Shown here: positions 1 to 11,606 of the stretch, one piece after another
How positions within the stretch are numbered: position 1 is the first letter of the stretch
How the letters are laid out: each line of letters begins with the position of its first letter
Assembly: GCA_037833965.1 (NCBI GenBank)
Contig: AP031352.1
Location: forward strand, 786,501 to 850,500
DNA: 64,000 nucleotides
From: Marchantia polymorpha subsp. ruderalis
Taxonomy: Eukaryota; Streptophyta; Marchantiopsida; Marchantiales; Marchantiaceae
Reading direction: 5' to 3'
Position numbers and translations under genes: made by a program
The notes under the pieces: model-generated
What the model was told of the DNA's origin: nothing
Seen by the model: the letters and a program-made list of their open reading frames with translations, nothing else
Databases searched by the model: none

Positions 1-376
1 AAACCAGAGAATGAGAAGATGGGGCTATGCCCCAATAATTTGCGTCTAAAATTGAAGGCGAAGATAGTTGCAATAAGTGACTTCCACAAGGGAACATCCA
101 TCATTACATGGTCTCCAAATTTGCATGCATGAGTCAAGTGTTGGAGAGATCACATCCTATGACCAGAGGTAGTTTTGTTCCTTCCGCCTCACTTTTACCT
201 TAAACTGCAAAAAACACAAACATACGCCGCCCGTGCAGAACATGGCAGACAGTGCGGGTACCCATTGGATAATAAAAGCAAAGCCTGTTCTTGTTTGCTG
301 AATTCCGATAAACTAAGCATATTGGTGCAAGCGTTGCTCACTTTTCATGCCAAATCTTGTATAAAATCACCTGCAG

Positions 377-382
377 GGCCCA
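377..382 (-). promoter_or_regulatory. Site II-like element (TGGGCC on the minus strand)
   Basis: The plus strand reads GGCCCA, the complement of the plant site II core TGGGCC bound by TCP-family factors. On its own a 6-bp match is weak. It gains weight from the telo-box about 105 bp downstream, a pairing known from promoters of plant growth and housekeeping genes. Confidence 0.35.
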
Positions 383-486
383 CAGATATGGGTCCGTCCA
401 ATGCGATGTTGATCATTGGTGGACCCCGGAACCTGGGACCCTCGTCTTTCTCTGTCCGTGTAACTTTTGCGAGAATGATTTAACCC

Positions 487-495
487 AAACCCTAA
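487..495 (+). promoter_or_regulatory. telo-box (AAACCCTAA)
   Basis: An exact AAACCCTAA lies 288 bp upstream of the UBP14 start codon. Telo-boxes are typical of 5' regions of plant genes expressed in dividing cells. They usually sit close to the transcription start, so the UBP14 5' UTR may begin near here. Confidence 0.45.
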
Positions 496-782
496 ACTAA
501 GAGAAGAGAACAGATGAGGAGGAAAAGAAGGCGTTGAAGTTACCGGAAGCGGACTGGGGAACTCTATATACATGTCATCTCCCGCTACAAGTGGGTTCAT
601 TAAGTGGAGAGTGTTGGGACAGAATTCAGATGGTGGTTGGATGATGAAGTTGATGTAAAATTCGGATGGGAAGGAGAAGAAGGAGGAGGGGCAGAGCACT
701 GGATGCATAGGTAGACGGGCACATTGCGAGGAGTTTCTTTTCGCAACTTGTGGGGGTGTTGGGAATGGGTGTCGACGCAGCT

Positions 783-3700
783 ATGGAGCTTCTGCGCGCT
801 CGGTTGAATCGAGTCCGCATTCCAGAGCCTTCCAATCGGATCTACAAGCAAGAATGCTGCATTTCTTTCCAAACCCCAGTGAGTTGCCTCAAGCCAGTTG
901 AACTCAACCTCTTTGAGGTTGAGCGGATTCCTCATTGCTTCAAATTCTGGGGATTGAAATTCTTGATCGTCGTGGAAACATTCTGTTTCGTCGAGTCTTC
1001 TCCGTTTCTCTAGCTTCTTTGGAATTCTGTGTATGATGACCTACTTGTGTGCGATGCTCCATGAAATCACTATTCGAGTATCTGGTTGACGTTTTTTTGG
1101 GCTGTGACGTGTAACGCACTCAATGTCTACAACCTTAAGTCGCTTCAAACAGCTCAATTTCTCCATATTGCATGAGTTGTCTCCCATCCTCTCTCGTTGA
1201 CTTCTGGACGGTTGAAGTCAAATACCCGTGGATCTCAGAGCATGGTGAAAGGCGATATTGTTTATTCTATTTAGGGTTCGTACATTGTGGATATCAGGGT
1301 TCAATGATTTAATCCTTTACACGATTAGCTCATGATGTTGATTTCCCAAGCGTAAGTTTTATGTTCAATTGCTCAATTTTCGAAATATTAGCATCCTTTT
1401 GTCGTCTGGGCTACAACCGCAAGCTTTTGATAGCCTGGGCTTAACTGGACATATGGAAATCATATTTCTTTATTTGATTCTTGCAGTTTCGCTTCTTGAT
1501 TTCTAGCTTGGGAAATGTACACTGCTGTTTTTTTACTGAGGATCCTTACATTATCGAGTTCATGCTCTTGGTGTGCAGAGGTCAGAGGGAGGCCTTTTTG
1601 TGGATCTCAATTCCTTCCTTGCCTTCGGCCGGGAGTACGTTATGTGGAATCACAAGAAGACTGGAAACTCGGTTTATCTAAATATTAAGGAGAGGCCTAA
1701 GCCAGTCAGTGAAGATCGGCCACACAAGAAGCCCACATTGCTGGCAATTGGTATGTGTTCTTTGTTTTTTCAAAAGTTTCAGGCCCCTCTGCCATCCGTT
1801 ATGTTTGCACAGTTCTCGGGGGCGTACTTACTTCCCGCAAGAATTGAGTTTCTTGCATAATATATGAAACTTCAATGCTAACAGTACATAATTTGAATGT
1901 AGTTGTTTCAAGTATGGTGGATCACTGTCACACATATTGTTCTTGACTCGTTTAGTGTCTCATGGCTGCACAGGTGTTGATGGAGGTTTTGACACGAAAG
2001 AAACTGAATATGAAGAGTTTTATAATATCGTTCTTTTACCAGAATTTGTCAGCTTACCATTTCCAAGTGTTGAGCTACCCGAGAAGGTATAATATTAGCT
2101 TCGCGACTTTTCCACTGTCTAATTCAATCTTGGACAAACATCTGGAGTGTCAGCCCTCTCCATGTTCTATCTTCTTATCTGTAAAGTATATCGGTTAGGC
2201 TTTAGCAAGCCCCCATCGATACATGGAATATTATGAGAACTGCTTGAGTATGGAATCTCAAAACAAATGAAAACCGTCCACCTCTTAACAAGTCGATGTT
2301 GTTACAATTTTGGTATGTATATAAACCTTTGAGCTCTGTATATGGAGTAAGTTTTCAAGAATCGATATTAAAAAGATTCTTAAAAATTTGTCTAAAGTTT
2401 TCTTTTTCTATTATGGTTTATATCGGAAAGAAGTGTATTTTCTTTGCTGTCAATATGTGCAAAGTGTTTTATTAATAAGTTTGTTATGTGACTTGCGCTG
2501 ATTTTCGAAATACACCTCTGTGAAATACCTGTATTAAGTCACGCATTGCGCCTTTGGCGTGTAGAAATTAAGAAGTTGTCTATATTTCTGGAGCTAATGT
2601 GTGTCACTTTGCTTGCTGTCAGGTCAGGTTGGCCGTGGATGGGGTGCTGGCAGCTGTTGGTGCTGAGCGGAAGGAAGAGGTATCTGCATGGACTGCTGGC
2701 AAGAAGCAAGTGAGCGAGTCTGCACTAAATTTACAGCAACTGGACAACGGTGTGAAGGTGGCTCCAACTGGCTGGAAGTGTTCGAAGTGTGATAAAACTG
2801 AGAATCTGTGGCTCAATTTAACAGATGGCATGATCAATTGTGGGAGGCGAAACTGGGATGGTAGTGGGGGTAATGGCCATGCAGTGGAACATTACCTTCA
2901 GACAAAGTACCCCCTGGCCGTGAAGTTAGGCACAATAACAGCTGATCTAGATTCTGCAGGTGAGATCTTGTAGTGCAATCTCTTCCTTTTGAATTGTCGC
3001 TTGGATTTATCTTCTTTGTTATGGATTTCAAGTAAGTCACTCACACAATTGACCCAAATCTTAGTTGATGTATTGGAGAAAATATGTCACGTTGTGATTC
3101 TTATCTAATTCCTTCACGAGGCTTTTTATGCACGAATATATCACTCTCTGTGTTATCTTACCTTCAAGTATATTTCTCGACGTACTCTTATCATTTAAGG
3201 GAGATCTCTCAAGGAGGCTGATGAGATTTTGATAGTAGTGGGGTGGGTAACGTGCGTACATGTTCTAAGCTGATGATAGTTTCTGACCATACATCCACCC
3301 CCAATAAAGGCGAAGCTAGAGCATCCTTTTCTTGTTACATTGTTTGTTGATATTGCAATGTTTTTTTCCTTGAGTGGTTAATACCTCATAACTGATTTGG
3401 ACGAGTCCTGCTGGTGGAATGTATGTATGTCATGTATGGAAATCGAGTCTTGTTTTTTATTGCATACACTCTGCCCTAAGGCTTGAAGCTTTCACTGCTA
3501 TTCGTTATGTGGAACTATCATTCACTTCATTGTCTGAGCATGCCTTGTAACTGTCATAATGGTTCCCCATCCACTCGTACTGAGTACTGGTACTCGGTCT
3601 AGATTTATAGAAATTTGCGATAAACACTCAGCATGTTGATAGTGCCTTTTTTGGAGTTGCTGGTTACAGATGTGTACTCTTACGAGGACGACGAAACTGT

Positions 3701-6700
3701 TGAGGATCCAATGCTAGCTCAACATCTAGAGCACTTCGGCATCGATTTCTCTTCTTTGCAGAAAGTAAGGACGGTGTGAATATTTTGTTGCATGAAATAT
3801 ATTAAATTGCTTCTATGGTCTTGAAGTACTTACTCACTGTTGGTAAATTTGCAGACTGAAATGACCACAGCGGAAAGGGAACTGGACCAGAACGTCAATT
3901 TTGATTGGAATCGTATACAGGAAAAGGGCAAAGAGTTGCAACCGTTATTTGGACCTGGTTATACTGGCCTTGCTAATCTTGGAAACAGGTGCGCATCCAT
4001 GTAGTTACCACATAGATATGAAGGTGATGAATGTCGTATCATTTTACGGCAAGTCAGATCCGATGACTTGGTCGGGTTAGGATTATAGGGGTACTGGAAA
4101 TCTGATAGATCCTAGACAAGAACTGTTGTATCTTTGTTAGAAGTTTAGAAGTTTCGACTTTCTTTATTTGAATCTTGGAAACAAGTCAGCCTTGGTGCAT
4201 TTTCCGAATTTGTTGGCCGTCCGATGTTACTTTATTCGCATACCAAGTCAGGTGTTTGCGTGTATGACCTAAGCTTTGGCTGTTCTGGCTCCTGACAGTT
4301 GTTATCTCGCGTCAATCATGCAAGCCGTGTTTTCAACCAAGGATTTTCAGCAATAGTAAGAATCATACTTTTGCTGCCATTTTCGGCTTGGTCCTCTCTT
4401 TGAATAATTCTGTAAACTTATAATAATGTTTATAAACTGTGAATTAACTCGTTTCTTCATCCTTATATTTTACAGCTACTACATGAATGCCAAGTTGGAT
4501 GACGCTTTTGAACGGGCACCAGCTGACCCAACGCTTGACCTTAATACTCAACTGTAAGTCCGTGCGTTTCACGTTTATTTCCTCTACCTTCTGTACACGT
4601 TATTCTCTTGAAGGGTTCTAAATGTCTTCTTTCGACAGTCCCATCATGTATAACATCATTGACTGCTTTGGTTTCAGACATTAGTAGTCAAATAGTGTAT
4701 ATAGTTTGTTAACGGGCTGTCTTGAAATTGATTGAAGTAGTCGTGCTATTTTTCCCCTTGACGGAAGTTCGACACTTTTGCTAACTTCTAAGTGATTGTT
4801 GCTCACAGAACAAAGTTGGCACATGGGATTCTCTCGGGAAAATACTCGTGTCCATCCGGGAAGGTATAAATATATCATCATATAGAGCTGTGATTATATT
4901 GTATAGTTATGATGAGAGATTTCTCTCAGTTTCCATTTTTTTGGAGTGCTTCTCGGATCGTCATGTCGTCTTCAGGCTTAGCCTCTTCTTGTTTGTGTTA
5001 CTGTGAAGCTTGATGTTCACGCCTTTGGGATGCATTATATGTAGGGTGTCAATTTAATTTTCCTGAGATGTTATTCAGGTCCCGAAACATTCAAGAAAAG
5101 GATCTAGATTGTGAAGAATCAATTTGACTTCTGAGGGCCCCTTACGTGTGTGACTTTCAAATTAGTCCCATTATTTTGTTATATTCTGACATTGTACACA
5201 TCGACTGATACCTTTCTCTATGACTTTTCAGGTGACCGAGAAAGAGGAGGAAGAAGATGAGGCTGGAAAACTTGTATGTCTCTGCGCCCATGAATGGTCA
5301 ATGTGGGTGTAAGTCACTGTGTTCAGGATTAGGGGTCGTTCTAGTTATCCAGAGGTCTGGGTAGAACAGCATAACAGGTTGCACAGTTGATGGGGGTTTT
5401 CGGTTAAATATAAGAAAAGGCTACGTCACCTCTAGTTTGCATAAGTGAAAGAACCTCTCTTTCACATACTGCACTCTCTCTGTACTTTCATACCTTTGGA
5501 AGCTATGGGATCCAGAATTTAAGTTCAATGAAATGCAAGAATCTCTACGGGCTCTTACTTTGCTCTTCTCTCTCTCTCTCTCCGTACTTTCATACCTTTG
5601 GAAGCTATGGGATCCAGAATTTAAGTTCAATGAAACGCAAGAATCTCTACGGGCTCTTACTTTGCTGTTCTCTCTCTCTCTCTCTCCGTACTTTCATACC
5701 TTTGGAAGCTATGGGATCCAGAATTTAAGTTCAATGAAATGCAAGAATCTCTACGGGCTCTTACTTTGCTGTTTTTTTTATCCCTAAGTAGTCGTAATCA
5801 TGTCAAAGTTTAATCTGCACCCATTTATCAGCTCTATTTTTTTCTTATTTGCAGGTACAGAAAGGCATACCACCGCGGATGTTTAAATCACTTATCGGGA
5901 CTGGGCACCCGGAGTTTGCTAGTGCTAGGCAACAGGTAGCTGTATAATTAAGGCATGACGCAAGTTCTCGTTTCCTCGTCTGTTTGTTCCTGTCATTCCT
6001 ACTGCAGCGCGGTTTGCCTGTTTCATCTACAGATTAAAACCGTCTTTAGCCCATCGCTGATATCTATTGTGGTTCGTGGGGTCATGCATTGTTCACTGGG
6101 TTCATATTCACCCGTCCTATGTGACTGAGCCTAGAATCCCTCTTCTCGCAGGATGCTTTGGAGTTTTTTCAGCACTTTCTGGAGCAAGTGGAAAGGAACC
6201 ATTCTATGAACTCCCTCGAAGATCCATCCCGTGCATTCAAATTTTATGTGGAGGAAAGAATAATGTGTTCTACCTCTCGTAAAGTTCGATATACACGAAA
6301 AATTGATAATGTGCTTTCCTTGAATATACCTCTTCACGCTGCAGTGAATAAGGGTAAGATTCTTTCTGTGGATTACAGTTGTGAGGTATTACAAAGTACA
6401 CTCCGTTATCTTGAGCGATCTGAGGACATCAGTTTTAATACATTTTCTCCTGTTGCAGATGAAATAAATGCTTTTCAAAAGTTGAAGGCAGAGAAGGAAC
6501 AACTAGGAGAAAAGCTGTAAGTGTTCTCAACAACGAACGTAGATAAAGACGCGCAAATTTGTGTTGCATGCCTAACTCACAAGTCATGAATGATTCTTTA
6601 CACACCAATCGAGACAATGATTCTGTAAGGAAGATGATCATACTGGTGTCAATTTTCAACTGTGAGAATTCTGATTACGTATTTCACAAAGTTGTGAAGT

Positions 6701-8940
6701 CTGCCGTCGCAGTTCATGACGCACATCATTTGAAAAAGGATGTAACGAACGAGTTTTATTCCGTAGATTGGTACTAGGTTCATTGCATGCCAAGCCCCTG
6801 CTGTTGACCATGTATCACTTTTATTTGTTTCTGAAGTCATTTGTAGCTGGGAATTGGTACCTGGCTACTTTTTTCCAGGATACATGTACACTTGGAATGA
6901 AGCATACATGCGAAGCCTGAACTTCACAAGTATCCGTCTAACTTTCCAACTTGGTGTTGATCTATTGCAGGGAAGTTGAGGAGTTTGTGAGGCCTAGAGT
7001 TCCTTTGGCAGCATGTTTGGAATGTTTCTTCGCTCCGGAGGAAGTGCAAGACTTTTACAGTACGGCCACGAACTCAAGAACAACTGCAATAAAGTATGTC
7101 ACTTACTCCAGGGTCTTTGCAAAAGGAACTGATACTGCATGACAACTAGAACGATGATAGCAGAATTTATCCTTGCTGCTTACGCTGGTTCAGCCGACGA
7201 TGATAACCTCGTGTTTGATGACGTCCTGCTCTTTGTGTGATACTGTTATACGTTCCGTTACTAGTGCAATTGACTTACGCGCCCACATTTAAATCTCGAA
7301 ATTACGGCAGGACATCAAGATTGGTGACATTTCCAGACTACCTCGTTCTACACATGCGAAAGTTCCTGCTTGATGCCGGCTGGGTGCCAAGAAAACTAGG
7401 TAGGTACTCTATCTTTATCTTTGCAAGTTTGAAGCCATGGTAGAGTTTTACGCTAGAAGACGTCGGTTGTTTTAATTGGTGTGCCTGACGAAATAGATAT
7501 CAGTTTCTATTTTATTTGAGCTTACTGTCGAATGGCAGCAAAAGTGTCTTTCCTGCCACAAGGTCTCATAGTATACTCTTGGGGCAGATGTTTTCATCGA
7601 TGTGCCTGACGAGATAGATATCAGTTATATGCGCGGCAAGGGGTTGCAGCCTGATGAGGAGCTACTGCCTGAAACAGGAGGTACGTCTGCGTACCAATCG
7701 ATAATTTGTAAACTTCTATGAATCAAGCCACATTGCATATGCAGCAGTGGCTGGCAGCCTGGTCTGCACGAACAATCTCACTGGACTATCATTTTAGCTT
7801 TTTGTTCATGCAGAGAAGACTAATATGTGCAGTAACCTGTGAACTTGTAGACTACACGATTGGTTATTTTATTCAATACTAATGAGTACACTCTCAATCT
7901 CAGAACCTGAGGAGTCGGGGCCATCAGCCGATGAAGGCATTGTTGCACAACTTATGGATATGGGTTTTCCTCGTGTTCGGTGTCAAAAAGCCGCCCTTAA
8001 TACCTCGAATACGGGTGTTGAGGAAGCCATGAATTGGCTACTTTCCCACATGGATGACCCTGGTATGGTTTCCATTCTATTTTCGTGCATATTTGGAGAG
8101 TTTCCTCTTGTATTCAGCTGTGTGCTTCCTTGTTATATTTTCTCTTAGCAATCTTGTAGTGGTTTGTTGAATGCTGCTGACATCTTATCCTTGTTACTTC
8201 TTCACGTAGATATTGACATGCCACTTACTTCTGGAAACAAAAGTTCAACAAGTGCTGTGCAACCAACTTACGATCAGAGTCACGTGGACACTCTCATCTC
8301 CTTCGGTTTCCCCGAAGATGTAGCTCGAAAGGCACTTACTGTTTCGGTAAGGTTATAGCCACTAGTTTCTCTTCGCTCTAAAAACAAGCCATCATTTTGA
8401 TGGCATTTTTTTCAAATGCTTCAGTTTCATTGACGAATTTCGGCTAAGAAGAGCTTGATGGAGTCATATGCAGGGAGGAGACGTTGAAAGGGCAGCAGAA
8501 TGGATATGCAGTCACCCCGATGACATCGTTGCGATGGAGCTGGATGTTACTACCAGCAGGGAGCCTTCAACATCGTCAGAACAACCATTACCGGATGGCT
8601 CGGGAAGTATGTCTGTCTTGCTATTGTTGAATGAGAATTGCGTTTATATTCCAATTGCTTTTTGTAAGTACGCTGGACCTGAAAGTCTGTAGGATTTTGA
8701 CAGTCTGGTCATATTCATGAAGAAAAGTTCCGTATCACTTACTAGTTGATGTATCCTGCAGAGTACCAGCTCTTGGCTTTTGTAAGCCATATGGGAACAT
8801 CCACACAAAACGGACATTACGTGGTACATGTAAGGAAAGAGGGTCGTTGGGTGATATATAACGACAGCAAAGTAGCGTTGTCCGGAGATCCCCCAAAAGA
8901 TATGGGGTATCTCTACTTTTTTCAACGGGTTGCCTCATGA
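783..8940 (+). CDS. UBP14: Ubiquitin carboxyl-terminal hydrolase 14 (USP5/isopeptidase T family), 20 exons, 810 aa
   Basis: Deubiquitinase that disassembles free ubiquitin chains. Exons: 783-878, 1579-1750, 1974-2086, 2623-2959, 3670-3764, 3855-3988, 4299-4355, 4476-4553, 4809-4863, 5232-5273, 5855-5935, 6152-6353, 6459-6516, 6971-7093, 7311-7399, 7588-7680, 7904-8062, 8210-8346, 8474-8606, 8762-8940. All introns are GT-AG, phases agree, and the total is 2,433 nt, close to plant UBP14 (about 800 aa). Domain order: N-terminal region; ZnF-UBP around residues 178-250 (WKCSKC, then C200, H213/H217); Cys box with GNSCYL, catalytic Cys about residue 317 (exon 7); UBA1 about 620-660 and UBA2 about 686-725; His box with NGHYVVHV, catalytic His about residue 770, then YND. 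All catalytic residues are present, so it is probably functional. I chose ATG 783 (MELLRARLNRV) because it matches the family N-terminus; an in-frame ATG at 750 would add 11 residues. An acidic run (EEEEDEA) is encoded by 42-nt exon 10. Confidence 0.96.
5471..5772 (+). repeat. Intronic minisatellite, 3 copies of a 102-104 bp unit
   Basis: Within intron 10 of UBP14, units begin at 5482, 5584 and 5688 with GTACTTTCATACC. Each continues through GGGATCCAGAATTTAAG to a CT-dinucleotide tract; the last copy loses the CT tract. Copies are nearly identical, so the array is young or homogenised. Open frames across it (both strands) are repeat artefacts and not exons. Confidence 0.93.
7480..7505 (+). 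repeat. Partial duplicate of UBP14 exon 16 inside intron 15
   Basis: The 26 bases here match 7601-7626 in exon 16 with one difference (GACGAAATAG versus GACGAGATAG), exactly 121 bp upstream. The copy encodes the same peptide (VPDEIDIS) in one frame but has no acceptor plus donor pair that would make it an exon. Sequence just 5' of it is loosely similar to the exon start, and sequence 3' of it is not. Confidence 0.8.
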
Positions 8941-10136
8941 TCATGTTCCTACACTCTCTTGCAAGAGCAGCTTATGTAGCGTAGGGCTGGTTTGAGGTAG
9001 AGGAGCGTTGACTACATTATTTTTCCCTCTGCTGATAGTTGAGTCCAAATTGAATTCGAGGGTGTAAATGATGAGTAGGAAACATCCAAAGAGCAAATTG
9101 TACATGACACTCCCAGTTTCTGTAAATTGTTCAAGTCAGGGATGCTCTTCAGTGCGTTTTCTCTCTTTCATCCTGTGACCTGTGTACATCCTCATCCTTT
9201 TGTTGTCACACTGGTGTGTATACTATCCGCTTCATAATCCAGAACAACTCTCGTTAGGGACACAATTTGTGGAGAGATAGTAGTGTAGACGAATTTTGCT
9301 TTTCTTGTATGCATACGAACACACTGAATGAAAGCTCGCAGTCTACTCTTGCAAAGCATAGCCTTCGGTTTAGTCATACATCTTCCAACTGCTATTTCCC
9401 TAGAAGTAGATAGTGCTCACCACCTAGGTCGGCAAACACTGTGGTGCATGTGTATGGTAGTAAAAATCATACGATAGTTAACTTTCGCTTGAAACTGAAA
9501 AAATGCATTTCAAGGTTATCACGAGACGTAGTGTACGGGCCTTTCTACTCTGAAAGATTGAACGTGAAGGAACACTGCGAACGTTTCAAGGCGGGTAGGG
9601 TTGTGTTACAGATATCACACTAAGCGTCATATGACACCTGATAATCTCCAAAGTTATCTGTCGAATGTTGTTTGAATGTTTGTCGGACGTGTACTTCTTA
9701 GTGGTGGGTGGTCGACCCTCGCCACCCTCGTAAGGCTTTGTCACCTGTGTGTGATTTTCTCTCGTTCAGTAGTTGTTACCAAAAGCTTAGTGTCCTTGCG
9801 AATGGACGCAGGCAACCGACTGGTAGAGCAAATTCCTGCTGGAGACGACCATGATATGTTTCAAAATGAGCTCAATGATTTGATACGCCCTAAACATACT
9901 TTCATGACGTAACTGTAATGTGCACTGTAAATCTGAAGTATATGCAGTAAGTACACAAGTACATCATGCTGCGAGTAATTCAACATCCTATGGAAGAACA
10001 ACACGCGTAATCCCTATAGCCATTGCTTCTTCGCGATGGGGCCTTACAAAGAACCTTCCAGGGTTCCAATAATAGCATCTTGACTACTAGAATACTTTGC
10101 GTTCCTTACTTTGACACTATACAAATATATATATTC

Positions 10137-10168
10137 CAAGAGTCAAAGTCCACGGGCTTTGACTCTTG
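10137..10168. repeat. Perfect 12-bp inverted repeat with 8-nt loop
   Basis: CAAGAGTCAAAG (10137-10148) pairs with CTTTGACTCTTG (10157-10168). No T-run follows and no gene ends here, so a terminator role is not suggested. It contains TTGAC-type W-box cores on both strands, which may be chance. Confidence 0.7.
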
Positions 10169-10917
10169 TAATGAGATGTTTAGCGAATCAATACATAGGT
10201 GAATTTTAATATTAAAGATATTACATTTGTACCAAGACGTTTACAATTGTATATATATACATACATATTATTTATTTCGTGTACCAAGAGGAGTCCAACA
10301 AAATACTATGACGCACACTCCTAAGAATAACAGTCAAGTCCAAGTCATAGTGAATTCGAGCTTGCGAAAAAAACTTAAAATGAACTAGTCATAGATAGTT
10401 CATTGGAACGTATACTATCCCCTAGGCCTGCAAACGATGCTTCTAGATGTAACCACACCATTTGGTATCTCGACTAATGTTAGTAAGAACTTAGGTTTAT
10501 GAGGTTAGACGATTTTATATAAAATTCATTGTCTAAGATGTTGTGAACTTTGGTATATCTTGCAATTTGGCACAAAATTGGTTCAAGAGAAACAGTAACA
10601 GAATTTTAGATTTTACGATATTCAGAGTCTTGATTACACATCATTGAAGTGTTCTTGAGATGCCCATGCAATACGTATACTATATGTAGTGTATAGTTAT
10701 TGTGTAATAATCTTGTGTGATGCCAAACCATTATTTTGGTTTGATCCTTCTTCACTTGACATCATGTTATTTCAGTCACTTTCCGTTTATTTTTAAAATG
10801 AATAAAAATCTAATTAAACTAATATCTTCTATCAATATAACTACTAGATATTGAAAACAATACTTTGGGCTAATAAACATATTCTAACAATTGATCTTTA
10901 TTTTTTATCGGTAGCGG

Positions 10918-11005
10918 TTAGTTATCATTCAGTTTAGATTAATTATCCCTCACGTTACTATATTAGTTATCATTCAGTTTAGACTCATTATCCCTTACTA
11001 TACTA
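10918..11005 (+). repeat. Direct repeat, 2 copies of about 45 bp
   Basis: TTAGTTATCATTCAGTTTAG starts at 10918 and again at 10963, followed in both by an ATTATCCCT stretch. It lies about 300 bp left of the minus-strand Copia element and may be a remnant of another repeat. Confidence 0.8.
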
Positions 11006-11298
11006 GGGTGAGTGAACATCAGCCAAGTACGTCTTTATTAAGTTGGATCTTCGCCAAGAACCGAGAGTTGGAGTTGATACGCGATCGATGTATTCTGTTG
11101 CTAAGCTCCTCTCCTTGTCGTATTGTTCTTCTCTTCCATGCATCAGCAAAGTGTCTCGGAGTCTGGTTCACCAGCTCGCTTGTTCCTCCTCTCTTGTTGC
11201 AAGTCCTCACTCATACTCTACATTCACAAGGAGGAGCAGCTCAGATTGTTCATGCATATTCTCGTCTCAATTTGCCCAGAATCTATCTACAAGAAACT

Positions 11299-11515
11299 TG
11301 AAGAAATTCGTTAATTCACCACATTGGTATCTTTGTTATTGAAAAACACTTGCTTAAGTACATGCACACACAAGATGACAAGGCAGCATGCCTACGGAGC
11401 GGCTAGTTAACCTAAAGTGGCAAATGGCCTCGGTACCTCCTCCAACACTATCGAAGCTCATCAGTATTAACCTAACATAGATCAGGTGTGATTGTAGGTA
11501 CAAGACCGTTCAACA
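11299..11515 (-). repeat. 3' LTR of the minus-strand Copia element
   Basis: Shares long blocks with 15933-16150, for example AAAAACACTTGCTTAAGTAC and GATCAGGTGTGATTGTAGGT. A purine-rich tract (GTGTGTGGAGGAG on the minus strand) sits just inside it and would serve as the polypurine tract. The terminal 19 bases are more divergent than the rest. Confidence 0.88.
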
Positions 11516-11606
11516 CTCCTCCACACACCTGACTTGCCTATTTTGTGAGAGGATGTGAAAACATCACAGAATTCTAGTTGAACCTTTAATTCCATTTTAA
11601 ATGAAG

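Larger units (their letters stand above)
1..782. other. 5' flank and probable 5' UTR of the UBP14 gene
   Basis: No coding region is supported here: the short open frames on both strands resemble nothing I know and overlap one another. The stretch leads directly into the UBP14 start codon. It holds a site II-like motif and a telo-box (listed separately), and a purine-rich tract around 500-535 and 655-695 that would suit a 5' UTR. I could not place a TATA box or the transcription start with confidence. Confidence 0.55.
8941..11298. other. Intergenic region downstream of UBP14
   Basis: The first few hundred bases are probably UBP14 3' UTR, but no clear AATAAA signal is visible. From about 10.1 kb the sequence becomes AT-rich. 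Open frames at 9441-9623, 9676-9912 and 11008-11342 show no recognisable domain. A foldback and a 45-bp direct repeat are listed separately. Confidence 0.5.

Noticed and set aside
750-782. Alternative UBP14 start at 750, adding MGVLGMGVDAA
   Set aside because: Family members begin near MELLR...; the extension has no family counterpart, so 783 is preferred, though 750 cannot be excluded.
11008-11342. Plus-strand frames of 63-99 codons left of the minus-strand Copia element
   Set aside because: They run into the element's LTR, overlap in three frames and show no similarity I recognise.
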